Below are positions 1 through 7,859 of a DNA stretch of 55,758 nt, one piece after another. The DNA comes from Bradyrhizobium valentinum. Lineage in GTDB: Bacteria > Pseudomonadota > Alphaproteobacteria > Rhizobiales > Xanthobacteraceae. The notes beneath the pieces are model-generated. The model worked only from the letters and a program-made list of their open reading frames with translations, was not told where the DNA came from and did not search any database. The position numbers were made by a program, and so were the translations under genes. Position 1 is the first letter of the stretch. Every line of letters starts with the position of its first letter. The stretch spans positions 1-55,758 of the forward strand of contig NZ_LLXX01000046.1 in assembly GCF_001440405.1 (NCBI RefSeq), given 5' to 3'.

Positions 1-55
1 GTCCTTGTTGCACCCGGCAGACGAAGCGCCTTCTTTTGTGACACAGTAAGACTAG
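1..55 (-). pseudogene. Continuation of the IS-split effector gene, running off the left edge
   Basis: Read on the minus strand from the left CTAG copy, this stretch is in frame with the fragment at 1523-1656 and encodes SLTVSQKKALRLPGATR before leaving the window. It shows that the IS insertion did not delete flanking bases. It has no start of its own and would not be translated while the element is present. Confidence 0.5.
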
Positions 56-1522
56 GAGCCTGTCCGAGTAATCGGATTTTTCTCGACGAAGAACAAGCGT
101 CGTGATTCAAACGGTGGATGAGCAAGACATTTCGTCCTTGGGACGTTGATCAGGTTTGGCTGCTGCCGCCATCGATCCAGGATTTGGTGCCTTCCGGGCA
201 CACGGCCCACTTTGTGCGCGACACGGTTCGCACCGGCTTGGACCTGTCGCGGATCATGGATGTCTACGACGAGGAGCGCGGCTTTCCGCCCTATCATCCT
301 GGCATGATGGTAGCGCTGCTGCTTTATGCGTACAGCCAGGGGATCTACTCGTCGCGCAAGATCGCACGGGGCTGCGAGGAGCGGCTGGATTTTGCGGCTG
401 TAACGGGGATGCAGCGTCCGGACTTCCGCACGATCAGCGAGTTCCGCAAGCGGCATTTGGCTGCGCTCTCTGGATTGTTTCGGCAGGTTCTTGCGCTGTG
501 TCGCGCGGCGGGGCTCGTGAAGCTTGGCCACGTGGCGCTCGACGGCACCAAGATCAAGGCCAATGCCGGGATCAACAAGGCGATGAGCTATGGCCGGATG
601 AAAGAGGCCGAGCCGAGGCTTGCGGCGGAGGTCGAGGGCTGGCTGGCCCAGGCCGCCCAAGCCGACAAGGCTGAGGATCGTCAGCTCGGAGCCTCGAAGC
701 GTGGCGACGAAATGCCCGAGTGGATGGCCAACAAAGAGAAGCGGCTGGAGAAGATCCGGACCGCCAAGGCTGCGCTGGAAGCTGAAGCCAAAGCCAAAGC
801 GGCCTCGAAGCCGGGCGACGACCGCTCCGGCGACGGCGGCAAGGGCCGGCCGGGACGCAAGTCCAAGCCCGTCACGGCAGAGCCGAGCGACAAGGCGCAG
901 CGCAACTTCACCGATCCCGACAGCCGCGTGATGCCGACCAAAAACGGCTTCATCCAGGGCTACAACGCACAGGCCGCCGTCGATGGCGCCCATCAGATCA
1001 TCGTGGCGCACACGCTGACCAACTCGCCAAGCGATCAGGCGCAGCTTGCGCCATTGCTCGATGCCATCAAAGCCAATCTCGGGAAGAACCCGGATGAAGC
1101 GTCGGCCGATGCAGGCTATTGCTCGCAAGCCAATCTTCGCACGCTCATTCGACGCCGGATCGAGGGCTACCTCGCCACCGGACGGCAAAAGCACGGCACC
1201 AAGGCGGCCACGACAAAAAGAAAGCTCAAATCCGGCACGCTCGTCGCCAGAATGAGCACAAAGCTCAAGCGCGCAGGCTATCGAAGCCGATATGATTGCG
1301 AAAACAGATCGTCGAGCCCGTCTTCGGTCAGATCAAGCAGGCAAGAGGCTTCCGCCAGTTCCTCCTGCGCAGCATCGACAAGGTCAAAGCCGAATGGGCC
1401 ATGATCTGCATCGCCCACAACCTCGCAAAACTCGCCGCCGCACGCTGAGGAGAACCTGTCTCCCCAAAAAAAGCTTCAGAACCCGCTTCGCTTAATCCTA
1501 AGTCCATTATAGGGACAGGCTC
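56..1522 (+). mobile_element. IS1182-family insertion sequence, full length with a frameshifted transposase
   Basis: The element has terminal inverted repeats that begin GAGCCTGTCC at 56-65 and end GGACAGGCTC at 1513-1522, with weaker similarity further in. It is flanked on both sides by CTAG (52-55 and 1523-1526), consistent with a 4-bp target duplication. The single transposase gene lies between the ends on the plus strand. Joining the flanks through one CTAG copy restores an open frame on the minus strand, which shows where the element jumped in. Confidence 0.88.
118..1448 (+). pseudogene. IS1182-family transposase, interrupted by a 1-nt deletion
   Basis: This DDE transposase would cut and join the ends of the surrounding element. 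Frame 1 opens at 118 (MSKTFRPWDVDQVWLLPPS) and runs through the family's N-terminal domain and the catalytic region around VALDGTKIKANA, then loses homology after RSRY at about 1293. The expected continuation (LRKQIVEPVFGQIKQARGF) is found one frame over, from 1294 to the TGA at 1446-1448. Inserting one base between 1293 and 1294 restores the frame. The open frame as it stands runs to 1404 with a nonsense tail. The family does not normally use programmed frameshifting and no slippery heptamer is visible, so I read this as an inactivating deletion. The long opposite-strand ORF (52-1194) is an antisense shadow. Confidence 0.85.
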
Positions 1523-1656
1523 CTAGCATAGGGATCCGGCGCCGATTGGGACGGCATGCCCGCAAGCGTTTCCGTAAAGCTGTCGCTATCCACCGACTGG
1601 TTCGGTTCGTCAGCTTGGCTAGCGCGTGTGGATGAGCCACTAATTCGATTATACAT
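1523..1656 (-). pseudogene. 5' end of a putative type III secreted effector gene, split by the IS
   Basis: An ATG at 1656 opens a frame that begins MYNRISGSSTRASQ and is rich in Ser, Thr, Gln and Asp with few hydrophobic residues. That composition is typical of the N-terminal secretion region of rhizobial Nop effectors. A tts-box-like element lies 67 bp upstream. The frame enters the insertion sequence after DPYA and stops shortly inside it. If the element is removed, keeping one CTAG, the frame continues as DPYASLTVSQKKALRLPG and remains open to the left window edge (see 1-55). The product family cannot be named because most of the gene lies outside the window. The ORF can be extended upstream to 1734, but that start lies inside the tts box and is unlikely. 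Confidence 0.6.
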
Positions 1657-1722
1657 GGCGATTCGCGTTTTCCTTCGGCGAAGTCTCTTCGCAAGCGCGT
1701 CGGGCTGCATGATACTCAGACA

Positions 1723-1740
1723 AGCTGATGACAAGCTGAC
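1723..1740 (-). promoter_or_regulatory. tts box (TtsI binding site) upstream of the split effector gene
   Basis: On the minus strand the sequence is GTCAGCTTGTCATCAGCT, which matches 15 of 18 positions of the recalled rhizobial tts-box core GTCAGCTTGTCGAAAGCT. It lies 67 bp before the ATG at 1656, the usual distance for genes activated by the type III secretion regulator TtsI in response to flavonoids and NodD. Confidence 0.65.
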
Positions 1741-1834
1741 GGGCGCAGGTGTTACCCGGCTTAGAGAGCATGAGGAAGGGCATCGTCACGTTAACGGGCA
1801 TCCGACGGATCTTGGGCGGGGAAGAGCATAGTTT

Positions 1835-2215
1835 TCAGGCAGCGAGCGCGACCGAGGTGATGTCCGCCCATGTCTCGAAGGCGACCCCATGGGCTTCGCG
1901 ATAGGTGCTAGCAGTCAAGCGATGGGGCCTTAGGTGAAACAGGTTTGCGATGGGATCGTGGATAGAAAGAAAGCGCTGCGCCTGTCGTGCCGATTTGAAG
2001 CGCTTCATCTGCCGCTCTCTTCGGCGAGCGGGCTGGTGGGAATTCTCTGCTCGATTGTTTAATCCTCTATGCTGCCGATGCTTGATGCTTAGCCCCATCT
2101 CCCTGCGAGTAGCGCCATATGGCAGGAGCGCGATCGCGAGCGCTACCGCAGCATCGCTATTGGCCGGTACTGCATTCAGGAAATCCGCCGGACCGCCATC
2201 AGCTTGCGCAGCCAC
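1835..2215 (-). pseudogene. IS6-family transposase, C-terminal remnant
   Basis: The translated fragment contains GLNNRAENSHQPARRRERQM followed by KRFKSARQAQRFLSIHDPI, the hallmark C-terminal half of IS6-family DDE transposases of rhizobia, and ends in the family's usual alanine-rich tail. The N-terminal helix-turn-helix and first catalytic residues are missing, and no matching frame is found upstream (2216-2383). It is an immobile remnant, probably not expressed. Confidence 0.8.
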
Positions 2216-2383
2216 TCAACTGCCACAGCGTTCATGCTCGCCAGCTGCCAGCGGGTTCGACAAAATGCGCACCCGCTGGCGATGCGGACAGTCCAGTGGG
2301 AACGGTGAATTGTCTACGTAGTAGAAGCCGGCTGGGCCGGAGGGTTCCCGCCCAGCCAAGTTGGCTCAGCCACCGCATAGATT

Positions 2384-2968
2384 TCAGGTCTGGCGCGTAA
2401 GCCTAACGAACCCTCCTTCTTTTAGCTCGGCGTTATAAAGCTTGCTGTCGAGCGAAATGGTTGTTGGGTGGTCTGCGGTAGGCATGAGCCCATGTTCGCG
2501 CAGCTTTTCAATAAGCGCCAGCGGGGCCCATTGCTCCGGTGGGGGGGCACGACGACCACGCCGGGTCTCAACGAAGAACGCTCCGAAATCTGGCGCCCCG
2601 GTCGACCCGAGTCGCGGCATTTGAGCTTCCGGTGGGTTATGAATGAGGCGTACGCTCTGAGACGGATCCAATGCGGCCGTGTAGAGGTGACCCCGGATCT
2701 CGTAGCTCATCGTCGGCTGCTCCGAGTCGGGCAGGAGACCGTGGTGGGTCAGTTTCTCGATCATTCGGAGCGGGGCGACTTGGGAGCCGTGCGAAAACTT
2801 TTCGGGAACGGCCCATGAGACATCATATACCGTCTTGTCTGGCTCGGCAGACGAGGACGGCCCGGCTTCATTGATCACTCGACTAAATAGGTCATGATCT
2901 TCTTGAGTCCACTCGTAGGCACTTGGGGACCCTGGAGACCCAGCACCGTCGATTCGGTTGAAATCCAT
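2384..2968 (-). CDS. Putative TtsI-controlled type III secreted protein with a duplicated ~50-aa module
   Basis: The 194-aa protein has no signal peptide or membrane segment. Its first 40 residues are rich in Ser, Pro, Asp and Glu. The rest is built from two tandem copies of one module: residues about 70-120 (APLRMIEKLTHHGLLPDS, then a Tyr-rich strand and VRLIHNP) and about 143-192 (APLALIEKLREHGLMPTA, then LYNAELKEGGFVRLTRQT). A tts-box-like element lies about 125 bp upstream of the ATG. Context and composition suggest an effector delivered into plant cells, but I do not recognise a named Nop family or any enzyme motif. The module could equally be a protein-binding repeat. Confidence 0.6.
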   Translation of the reverse strand: MDFNRIDGAGSPGSPSAYEWTQEDHDLFSRVINEAGPSSSAEPDKTVYDVSWAVPEKFSHGSQVAPLRMIEKLTHHGLLPDSEQPTMSYEIRGHLYTAALDPSQSVRLIHNPPEAQMPRLGSTGAPDFGAFFVETRRGRRAPPPEQWAPLALIEKLREHGLMPTADHPTTISLDSKLYNAELKEGGFVRLTRQT

Positions 2969-3092
2969 ACAGCTCTCCTATTGGTTTGAGAACGTGGGCT
3001 CAAATCCGCCAGAGCTTTCCCTGGGCTTGTCACCAGTTGACCCATCGGCGGCATCCGTCGTCAAGAGACCACGTTCTCATGTTAGGGAGCTT

Positions 3093-3110
3093 AGCTGTCA
3101 GGAAGCTGAC
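3093..3110 (-). promoter_or_regulatory. tts-box-like element upstream of the 194-aa protein gene
   Basis: The minus strand reads GTCAGCTTCCTGACAGCT, which keeps 14 of 18 positions of the recalled tts-box core. It lies about 125 bp upstream of the start at 2968 and points toward it. It is the second such box in the first 3.2 kb, so this end of the window was probably part of a TtsI regulon. Confidence 0.55.
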
Positions 3111-3741
3111 GAGTTTCGGGCCACAGCTGTACCCGCGCCCGCGTTCCCAACTCGAATGCGATGCCTCGAAGGCCTCCCTCGTTGAAGGGCTCTTTCCTTT
3201 ATCGCTCCCTTGTAACTCGACACCGCGCCTGTTACGGTCGGGCTGCGTTGAATAAAGATTTCGTTTTGGCGGGCCATCCCGTTTCTGCATATTGACGCGG
3301 AGGAATTCTAAAGCTCCTCGGCGGATTTCCTGTCTATCTTCTGGACTCCGGGAATGAGATCCTGTGCCATTAGCCCAGCAATAGAGCAGCTCGATTGTTT
3401 TCGGCGATCTTGCCAAGACGGGTGTTTCTCGCCGACCTTCATTGGCGTTATTGTCTCACCACGTCTCTTCTTCCTTTGTGTGGCAGGTCGTGCGCCACAT
3501 CTTCGCTTCGAACCCGGCTACCCCGATCATCTCGAGTGTTACCCCTCTGATGTTCGCGCCATTGTTCGTCTAGTTTCTTCCGAGCCTGCTGCTGCTTGAG
3601 CGCGTTCTCGGCAGCTTCGGGGAATTGCTCTGCTCGCCGGTTGGCAGAGATGGTTCGGGACAGGCCGAGCCCACGCCCGCTTCAGGCCAATGGCGCGGAT
3701 GGTGGCCCGGACTGATGCATAGACGATTAGATGGAATTGCC
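3111..3741. other. Non-coding stretch, no supported gene
   Basis: Only short ORFs without recognisable homology, repeats or ribosome-binding sites are present. Nothing here could be assigned. Confidence 0.5.
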
Positions 3742-3969
3742 CTAATCATCATTCCAGACGGTCGCATTTAACAGAAACAGCGCCGCGAGATAATGATAAA
3801 GTGCCGTCAGCTCGACCGGTGGGGCAAAAGCCTGCGCCATCAGTGCCGTCAAGGCTGAGCGATGTTTGTTGGTCTCGATGTACTGCGCCGATGCGCAGAC
3901 ATTGCCCTTGGTCCGGCGGGGCAGCGCGACGTTTCCGGCGAAGAAGGTAGCCAAGGCCTCCGGCGTCAT
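3742..3969 (-). CDS. Small hypothetical protein, second of an overlapping pair
   Basis: The 75-aa product (MTPEALATFFAGNVALPRRT at the start) is mildly hydrophobic at its C-terminus (LYHYLAALFLLNATVW). Its ATG overlaps the TGA of the ORF at 3966-4100 as ATGA. This fits translational coupling, but also a single gene broken by a frameshift. I do not recognise the family. Confidence 0.3.
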   Translation of the reverse strand: MTPEALATFFAGNVALPRRTKGNVCASAQYIETNKHRSALTALMAQAFAPPVELTALYHYLAALFLLNATVWNDD

Positions 3970-4100
3970 CGGCACATCGCTTTGGACAACTCGGTGAGGC
4001 AAGGGCCGAGATAGGGAATAATGCTGCGGGCACGCTGCCTGAGGCCGAGGCCAATGAGGATCATCTCCGAGTCGCTCGCATTGAGCGGGGTCGTCTTCAT
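3966..4100 (-). CDS. Small hypothetical protein, first of an overlapping pair
   Basis: The 44-aa ORF begins MKTTPLNASDSEMILIGLGL and ends LTELSKAMCR. A purine-rich GAGGACGGGG stretch lies upstream as a possible ribosome-binding site. Together with the ORF at 3742-3969 it may be one degraded protein. A distant resemblance to FlhC-type regulators was considered but is too weak to claim. Confidence 0.3.
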   Translation of the reverse strand: MKTTPLNASDSEMILIGLGLRQRARSIIPYLGPCLTELSKAMCR

Positions 4101-4322
4101 CGGTCATCCCCGTCCTCACCACGTTCCTGGCATTTACGTGATCGGCAACGGCGGGTCACTCGCCATCTCAGGCAGATCGAGCACCCAACCATTGGCTATT
4201 CATATCCACCCGCCCCACAGAGTGTCGTGCTCCGATCCAACGACCGACTCTTCGAGGTCCTTCTTCGGCACGTAAATCGACAGGCCTGCCTCGGGCGAGC
4301 GGCAATCATGACTTTCATAAGA

Positions 4323-4502
4323 TCAACTCTGGTTGGAAGGACATTGCCCGCAGGACTGCGAGCGTCCAGCGCGCAAGCGCGCCACGATGCCGGAGAGCGC
4401 GCGCAAGAGCTGATCGATCTCTCCGATCGTGGTTTCACGCGAAAGCGGAAGTCGGACTGCGCCCCGCAGGCTCGTCGCCGGCACATTCATCGCGCAGCAC
4501 AT
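4323..4502 (-). pseudogene. nifS: NifS (nitrogenase cysteine desulfurase), C-terminal fragment
   Basis: The translated sequence includes AMNVPATSLRGAVRLPLSRE followed by TTIGEIDQLLRALSGIVARL. This matches the last ~50 residues of rhizobial NifS, which supplies sulfur for nitrogenase iron-sulfur clusters. The PLP-binding and catalytic parts are absent, and upstream of residue 39 of the ORF similarity fades into unrelated sequence. It is a relic showing that nif DNA once lay here or was shuffled in. It keeps the reading frame but cannot be functional. Confidence 0.7.
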
Positions 4503-4704
4503 GCGATGCTTCCATTGAGCCGGAGCTGCAAGCTGACCCTTCTCGTCGCGTAAACACTTCCTCTCAGAACAGATCGCCCGCGCGAAACGCCTCGGCCCAA
4601 GGGAGTTCGAACCCATGGTTGCACGGTTACCGGAATTAACAGTCTCTTAGCAAATCGTGCCGGACTGTCTCGAGGCTGGTGAAACGCCGAGGAGCGGGTT
4701 GCTC

Positions 4705-5154
4705 ATGCTCAGGGATGGAACTTATGCCGCCTGGTTTAAGACCCCGCTAGGCCAGGGCACCGGCATCGCGCATGTCGCGGAGGATAGAATCAGGGGCCGC
4801 GACAGCATCATGATCTACAGTGGCACCTGCGAGGTTGACGGGGACCGGTTCACGGCGGTCGTAACGATCAAACGGCATACCGAAGGGCATGCAACCGTCT
4901 TTGGCACCGATGACCTCACGCTGAAGCTTGAGGGAGCCTGCCCCGGCAATGGCGAGAAATTCTACGCGACCGGTGCCCTGTTTGCCGATTACGTCCCAAT
5001 TGCTGCGACTGACAGCTACGGAAAGGCGCATATCGCCATAGCACCTCGGGATGCGGATGGATTGACCATCATTGATAACTGGTCGAGCTTCGGCCAGAGA
5101 ACGACGGCGAGCGGCAGCGTGCTGGTTCGGACCACCGCGCCACGCTTGGAATAG
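4705..5154 (+). CDS. GrlR-like small protein
   Basis: The 149-aa protein starts MLRDGTYAAWFKTPLGQGTG and continues with a string of beta strands, including RGRDSIMIYSGTCEVDGDRF. This resembles GrlR-type regulatory beta-barrel proteins that are common and uncharacterised in rhizobia; GrlR itself binds a type III secretion activator in enteric pathogens. The ATG at 4705 is chosen because homology begins there, although the frame is open from 4657. The C-terminal ~60 residues are longer than the usual domain and unassigned. The role here is unknown; an antiactivator function is only an inference from the fold. Confidence 0.5.
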   Translation: MLRDGTYAAWFKTPLGQGTGIAHVAEDRIRGRDSIMIYSGTCEVDGDRFTAVVTIKRHTEGHATVFGTDDLTLKLEGACPGNGEKFYATGALFADYVPIAATDSYGKAHIAIAPRDADGLTIIDNWSSFGQRTTASGSVLVRTTAPRLE

Positions 5155-5280
5155 CGGACAAGCCATGAAGGTCGCAGAAATTAGAGGAACTGAAGAAGTT
5201 TCCCGGCATTTGCGGGTCGTGAAGGGCTGCGGGGCCGGGCGGGTATGTCCGACCAACTGGGCGTCGATCCCATAAGGCGG

Positions 5281-5346
5281 GGTCGATTGGAATCGAACCG
5301 ACGAAGTAACCGCTTTCCGTCGGCGTCATCCTCACGATGCCGAAAA
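5281..5346 (-). tRNA. Degenerate tRNA-like unit, distal end of the array
   Basis: On the minus strand a T-loop-like GGTTCGATTCC occurs around 5285-5300, preceded by D-arm-like sequence, but stems are poorly paired and no anticodon can be assigned. It is included because it continues the series of minus-strand tRNA-like units next to it. Confidence 0.2.
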
Positions 5347-5418
5347 GGTCGCCCTATTGCAGGACCGGGCAACTATTGAACCGGAACGGTAGGCGCTCTA
5401 ACGCTGAGCTATCGGGAT
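5347..5418 (-). tRNA. Degenerate tRNA-like unit, possibly tRNA-Gly(TCC)
   Basis: It is 72 nt long. The D arm TAGCTCAGCGTTAGAGC is typical. A loop reading GTTCCGG could present anticodon TCC, and a T-arm-like TTGCCCGGTCCTGCAA precedes the 3' end. Only four of seven acceptor pairs form, so it is probably non-functional. Confidence 0.3.
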
Positions 5419-5421
5419 TTC

Positions 5422-5518
5422 TGCCAAGTTTGGAATTGAACTAACGACCTCTCGCTCCCAAAGCGTGTAACAGGTTTCTTCAGCACCGATCCCGCAATTG
5501 GGCCGTAGTCGCCTGGCA
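5422..5518 (-). tRNA. tRNA-Pro(GGG)-like unit, degenerate
   Basis: Acceptor halves TGCCAGG (5512-5518) and CTTGGCA (5422-5428) pair along their length. The anticodon loop TTGGGAG presents GGG. A T-loop-like TTCAATT follows. The unit is about 15-20 nt longer than a normal tRNA and lacks a proper CCA, so it is likely a decayed member of the array. Confidence 0.35.
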
Positions 5519-5655
5519 AGTGTCCAGTTCGGACGACGCGGCGCCAGCCGCATCAATGGTATGGTGGCTGAAGTATCCAAACCAGTCAGTGCAGGCGATT
5601 GAATCACACCGCTGATCGCTTCGACAATGACGCTCGAACTTGTCAACGCACGTTT

Positions 5656-5729
5656 TGGTCAAGGCGGTCGGATTCGAACCCACGATATCCGGTACCTAAC
5701 CGGCGGGATAGCCGCTACCCAGCGCCCTG
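5656..5729 (-). tRNA. tRNA-Pro(AGG)-like
   Basis: It is 74 nt long with CCA encoded. The acceptor stem CAGGGCG/CGCCTTG pairs at all seven positions (one G-U). The anticodon stem CCGG/CCGG closes loop TTAGGTA with anticodon AGG. The T arm GTGGG-TTCGAAT-CCGAC has one mismatch. The D arm is unusual. The next unit begins only 5 nt away. Confidence 0.5.
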
Positions 5730-5734
5730 AAAAC

Positions 5735-5811
5735 TGGCCATCCCGGCAGGACCCGAGCCTGCATACCTTCGCGTTCGTAAAGCGCTACTGATCCGGTTGA
5801 GCTACGAGAAC
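5735..5811 (-). tRNA. tRNA-Arg(ACG)-like
   Basis: It is 77 nt long with CCA encoded. The D arm TAGCTCAACCGGATCAGTAGC is normal. The loop TTACGAA presents anticodon ACG on an imperfect stem. The T stem GCAGG/CCTGC is perfect but the loop reads CTCGGGT. Five of seven acceptor pairs form. Confidence 0.5.
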
Positions 5812-5815
5812 ATGT

Positions 5816-5904
5816 TGGTACTGCCAGCCGGACTCGAACCGGCGTCGACCGGCTGATCCCCTATGCTAAGTGATACAGTCGCTGACCAATCCCCGGCGGA
5901 CAGT
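5816..5904 (-). tRNA. tRNA-like with a long variable region (Leu/Ser class), first unit of the array
   Basis: It is 89 nt long with CCA encoded. The T arm GCCGG-TTCGAGT-CCGGC is perfect. The acceptor ACTGTCC/TGGCAGT pairs at six of seven positions counting one wobble. The anticodon arm is degenerate, so the identity is uncertain. It is the promoter-proximal unit on the minus strand. Confidence 0.45.
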
Positions 5905-6164
5905 CCCTTTTTAATGGTTAGGAGTTGCTGGCGGTGGCGGAGGGACCCCCCAGACGTCCATTTCCGCAGTTACAAACGCTTCAAGCCTGGCGGGCGCTGA
6001 CATGGAAGATCGAACGGTTAGATCGATGCAAGCTTTCGGGCTTGAACGGCCCAAAAGTTTGCAGCTTTATTCCCCGTCCTTCGCCTGGCTCTAGCCACGG
6101 GATCCCGTGCTGTCGTCATTTTGTAGTCTCGGCTTCCGAAGCTTAGAGCGACAAGCGAGCAGTT

Positions 6165-7859
6165 TCAGTCAAACTTGTAGGAGGCCTGGAAGAACGTGCC
6201 CCATCGCTCCATGCGATAGTTCGCAGGAAAGCGCCCCTCGGTGACAGGAAAGCTGCCCGCCTCGTTGGCTTCGGTGGCGAGTAGCTTACGCTGGTTTGGA
6301 GTCCACATGGCCCAATAACGGCCACCGACGCCAACGCTGAAGTTCTTAGTGATGAAGTAGGATAGGACTGCTTCGACCTGCACACCACTGCCACCGCTCC
6401 CGCGTTGATCGTCGAAGGTCGTGAAATTACGCAGCAGATGGTTGTCCCGCCCTTGGAAATCCGTCCACGGCAGATAAGCAACATCGGCACTGACGCGCCA
6501 ACGATCGAGCAACATGGTCTCAGCGCTGAGGCCGATGCGCAGCGCATTCCAATCAGTGTCTTGGCTGCCGACAACCCTTCTATCGCCTGGCACAAGGCAT
6601 GGAGCAAAGTCGGGGGAGGCGGTCTGCACGCATCCTATTGTGTCAGACTTCTGGCCGTAGTAGCTCCAGCCCATAAACCCACCGACCTTGTAGGTGCTGC
6701 CGCGCAGGAAATCGTATCCGGCATCGGCGGTGTAGTACGTGAACCTTCCGTTGGCCTGACCCGATATTGTGTTGCGATAAGCGAGCGGGTCCACGCCCCA
6801 ATCTTCATCATTCATATTTCCGTTGTTGAAGCGCCCGAACCCGATATTGCCCTTCAGGAAGATCCCCCAGGGGCTGTCCAGCCGTTCGAACAACTCACCG
6901 GAAATCCCATCCAGCCTATGATAGGTGAGCCTTGATACGAGATCACTACTCCCGAAGTCCCATTGAAACCTTCCTCGGCTTAACCAGAGCCGTGTGCCGC
7001 TTTCTAGCGACCACCCATCAGCGAGGGCAATCGGCGACGCGCTGACAGTCGGCTTTGTCGCGTATAGCGGCGCATCGGACCATCCCGGCGTCCGTGGGTC
7101 GGCGTCAAAATGGTAGTTCAGACCAAGCTTTCCGATGTGATAGCTGCTGGACAGGCTAGTGATGTTGGCTGGGACCGTCGCCAACGGAAGCTGCATGGTC
7201 GGAGGGGTTGCTACACTTGGTCCGCCGAACCTCAGATAGTCGTACTCAAGTTTGACGGACCATGCAGGCGTGAGCGCTTGCTCGACGCCCACGCCGATTG
7301 TGCCACCGACACCACCATAGTCGAAATGAGTGGCATTCTGTGGCGCCAAGCCAAAGAATTCGTTGTTATTGGCGACATCGCCGCGATTATGCTGCCAAGC
7401 CACGCCCCCCTTGAGATAAACTAGCGTATGGCCCTGCGGCCCAAACCCATACCCCAGGCGACCCGTCCCGGTGACAAAGACCCTTGGACTCGCGTTGCAG
7501 TTTGCGCTCACGACAAAGCCGGAGACGGCAAGACAGGTGTTTGTACCGTCCGCGACAACCCCACTGGCATCCAATTCGAGGCCGAAAACCCAACGCTCCC
7601 TCTGCCAGTTGTAGCCGATCTGACCTCCGGCCAGGAACACAGGGGTCTCGACAACGTCCCCATAGAGTGACGGACCATAGGGATCACTGAACGATGTCCG
7701 GCCATAGCCCCCGCCGACGTGCCCGCCGATATATCCTCCGGTCCAGCTCCAGAGGGCCGGTGGGGCCTTTACTGCCGGCTTAAGATCGGCCGAATTGACG
7801 GCACCGCTTGCAACGAGCGCAGCTGTTGTGACACCGCAAAAAAGAAGTTCAGATCGCAT
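6165..7859 (-). CDS. Large outer-membrane beta-barrel protein (two barrel regions)
   Basis: The 564-aa protein has a signal peptide (residues 1-23, cleaved near SAD), then a region with the small outer-membrane barrel signature WTGGYIGGHVGGGYG at about 39-53 (residues about 40-255, like Omp25/Omp31 opacity proteins). A second barrel-like region follows (about 270-564) with alternating aromatic strands, ending in the aromatic strand FFQASYKFD expected for BAM-dependent insertion. A GAGGTG ribosome-binding site lies 4 nt before the ATG. It is usual in Bradyrhizobium for such proteins to be long. The role could be surface structure, adhesion or porin-like; nothing seen decides this. Confidence 0.75.
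   Translation of the reverse strand: MRSELLFCGVTTAALVASGAVNSADLKPAVKAPPALWSWTGGYIGGHVGGGYGRTSFSDPYGPSLYGDVVETPVFLAGGQIGYNWQRERWVFGLELDASGVVADGTNTCLAVSGFVVSANCNASPRVFVTGTGRLGYGFGPQGHTLVYLKGGVAWQHNRGDVANNNEFFGLAPQNATHFDYGGVGGTIGVGVEQALTPAWSVKLEYDYLRFGGPSVATPPTMQLPLATVPANITSLSSSYHIGKLGLNYHFDADPRTPGWSDAPLYATKPTVSASPIALADGWSLESGTRLWLSRGRFQWDFGSSDLVSRLTYHRLDGISGELFERLDSPWGIFLKGNIGFGRFNNGNMNDEDWGVDPLAYRNTISGQANGRFTYYTADAGYDFLRGSTYKVGGFMGWSYYGQKSDTIGCVQTASPDFAPCLVPGDRRVVGSQDTDWNALRIGLSAETMLLDRWRVSADVAYLPWTDFQGRDNHLLRNFTTFDDQRGSGGSGVQVEAVLSYFITKNFSVGVGGRYWAMWTPNQRKLLATEANEAGSFPVTEGRFPANYRMERWGTFFQASYKFD

Noticed and set aside
52..1194. 380-aa minus-strand ORF across the IS
   Set aside because: It is antisense to the transposase, and its composition follows from the complementary frame of a GC-rich gene.
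1194..1300. Programmed frameshifting in the IS1182 transposase
   Set aside because: The break fits a single missing base between 1293 and 1294. No slippery heptamer or following hairpin is seen, and the family uses one ORF.
3742..4122. FlhC-like flagellar regulator
   Set aside because: Only a vague helical resemblance; the zinc cysteines of FlhC are absent.
5519..5655. An extra tRNA between the Pro units
   Set aside because: Short T-loop-like words occur, but no acceptor pairing or anticodon arm could be built.
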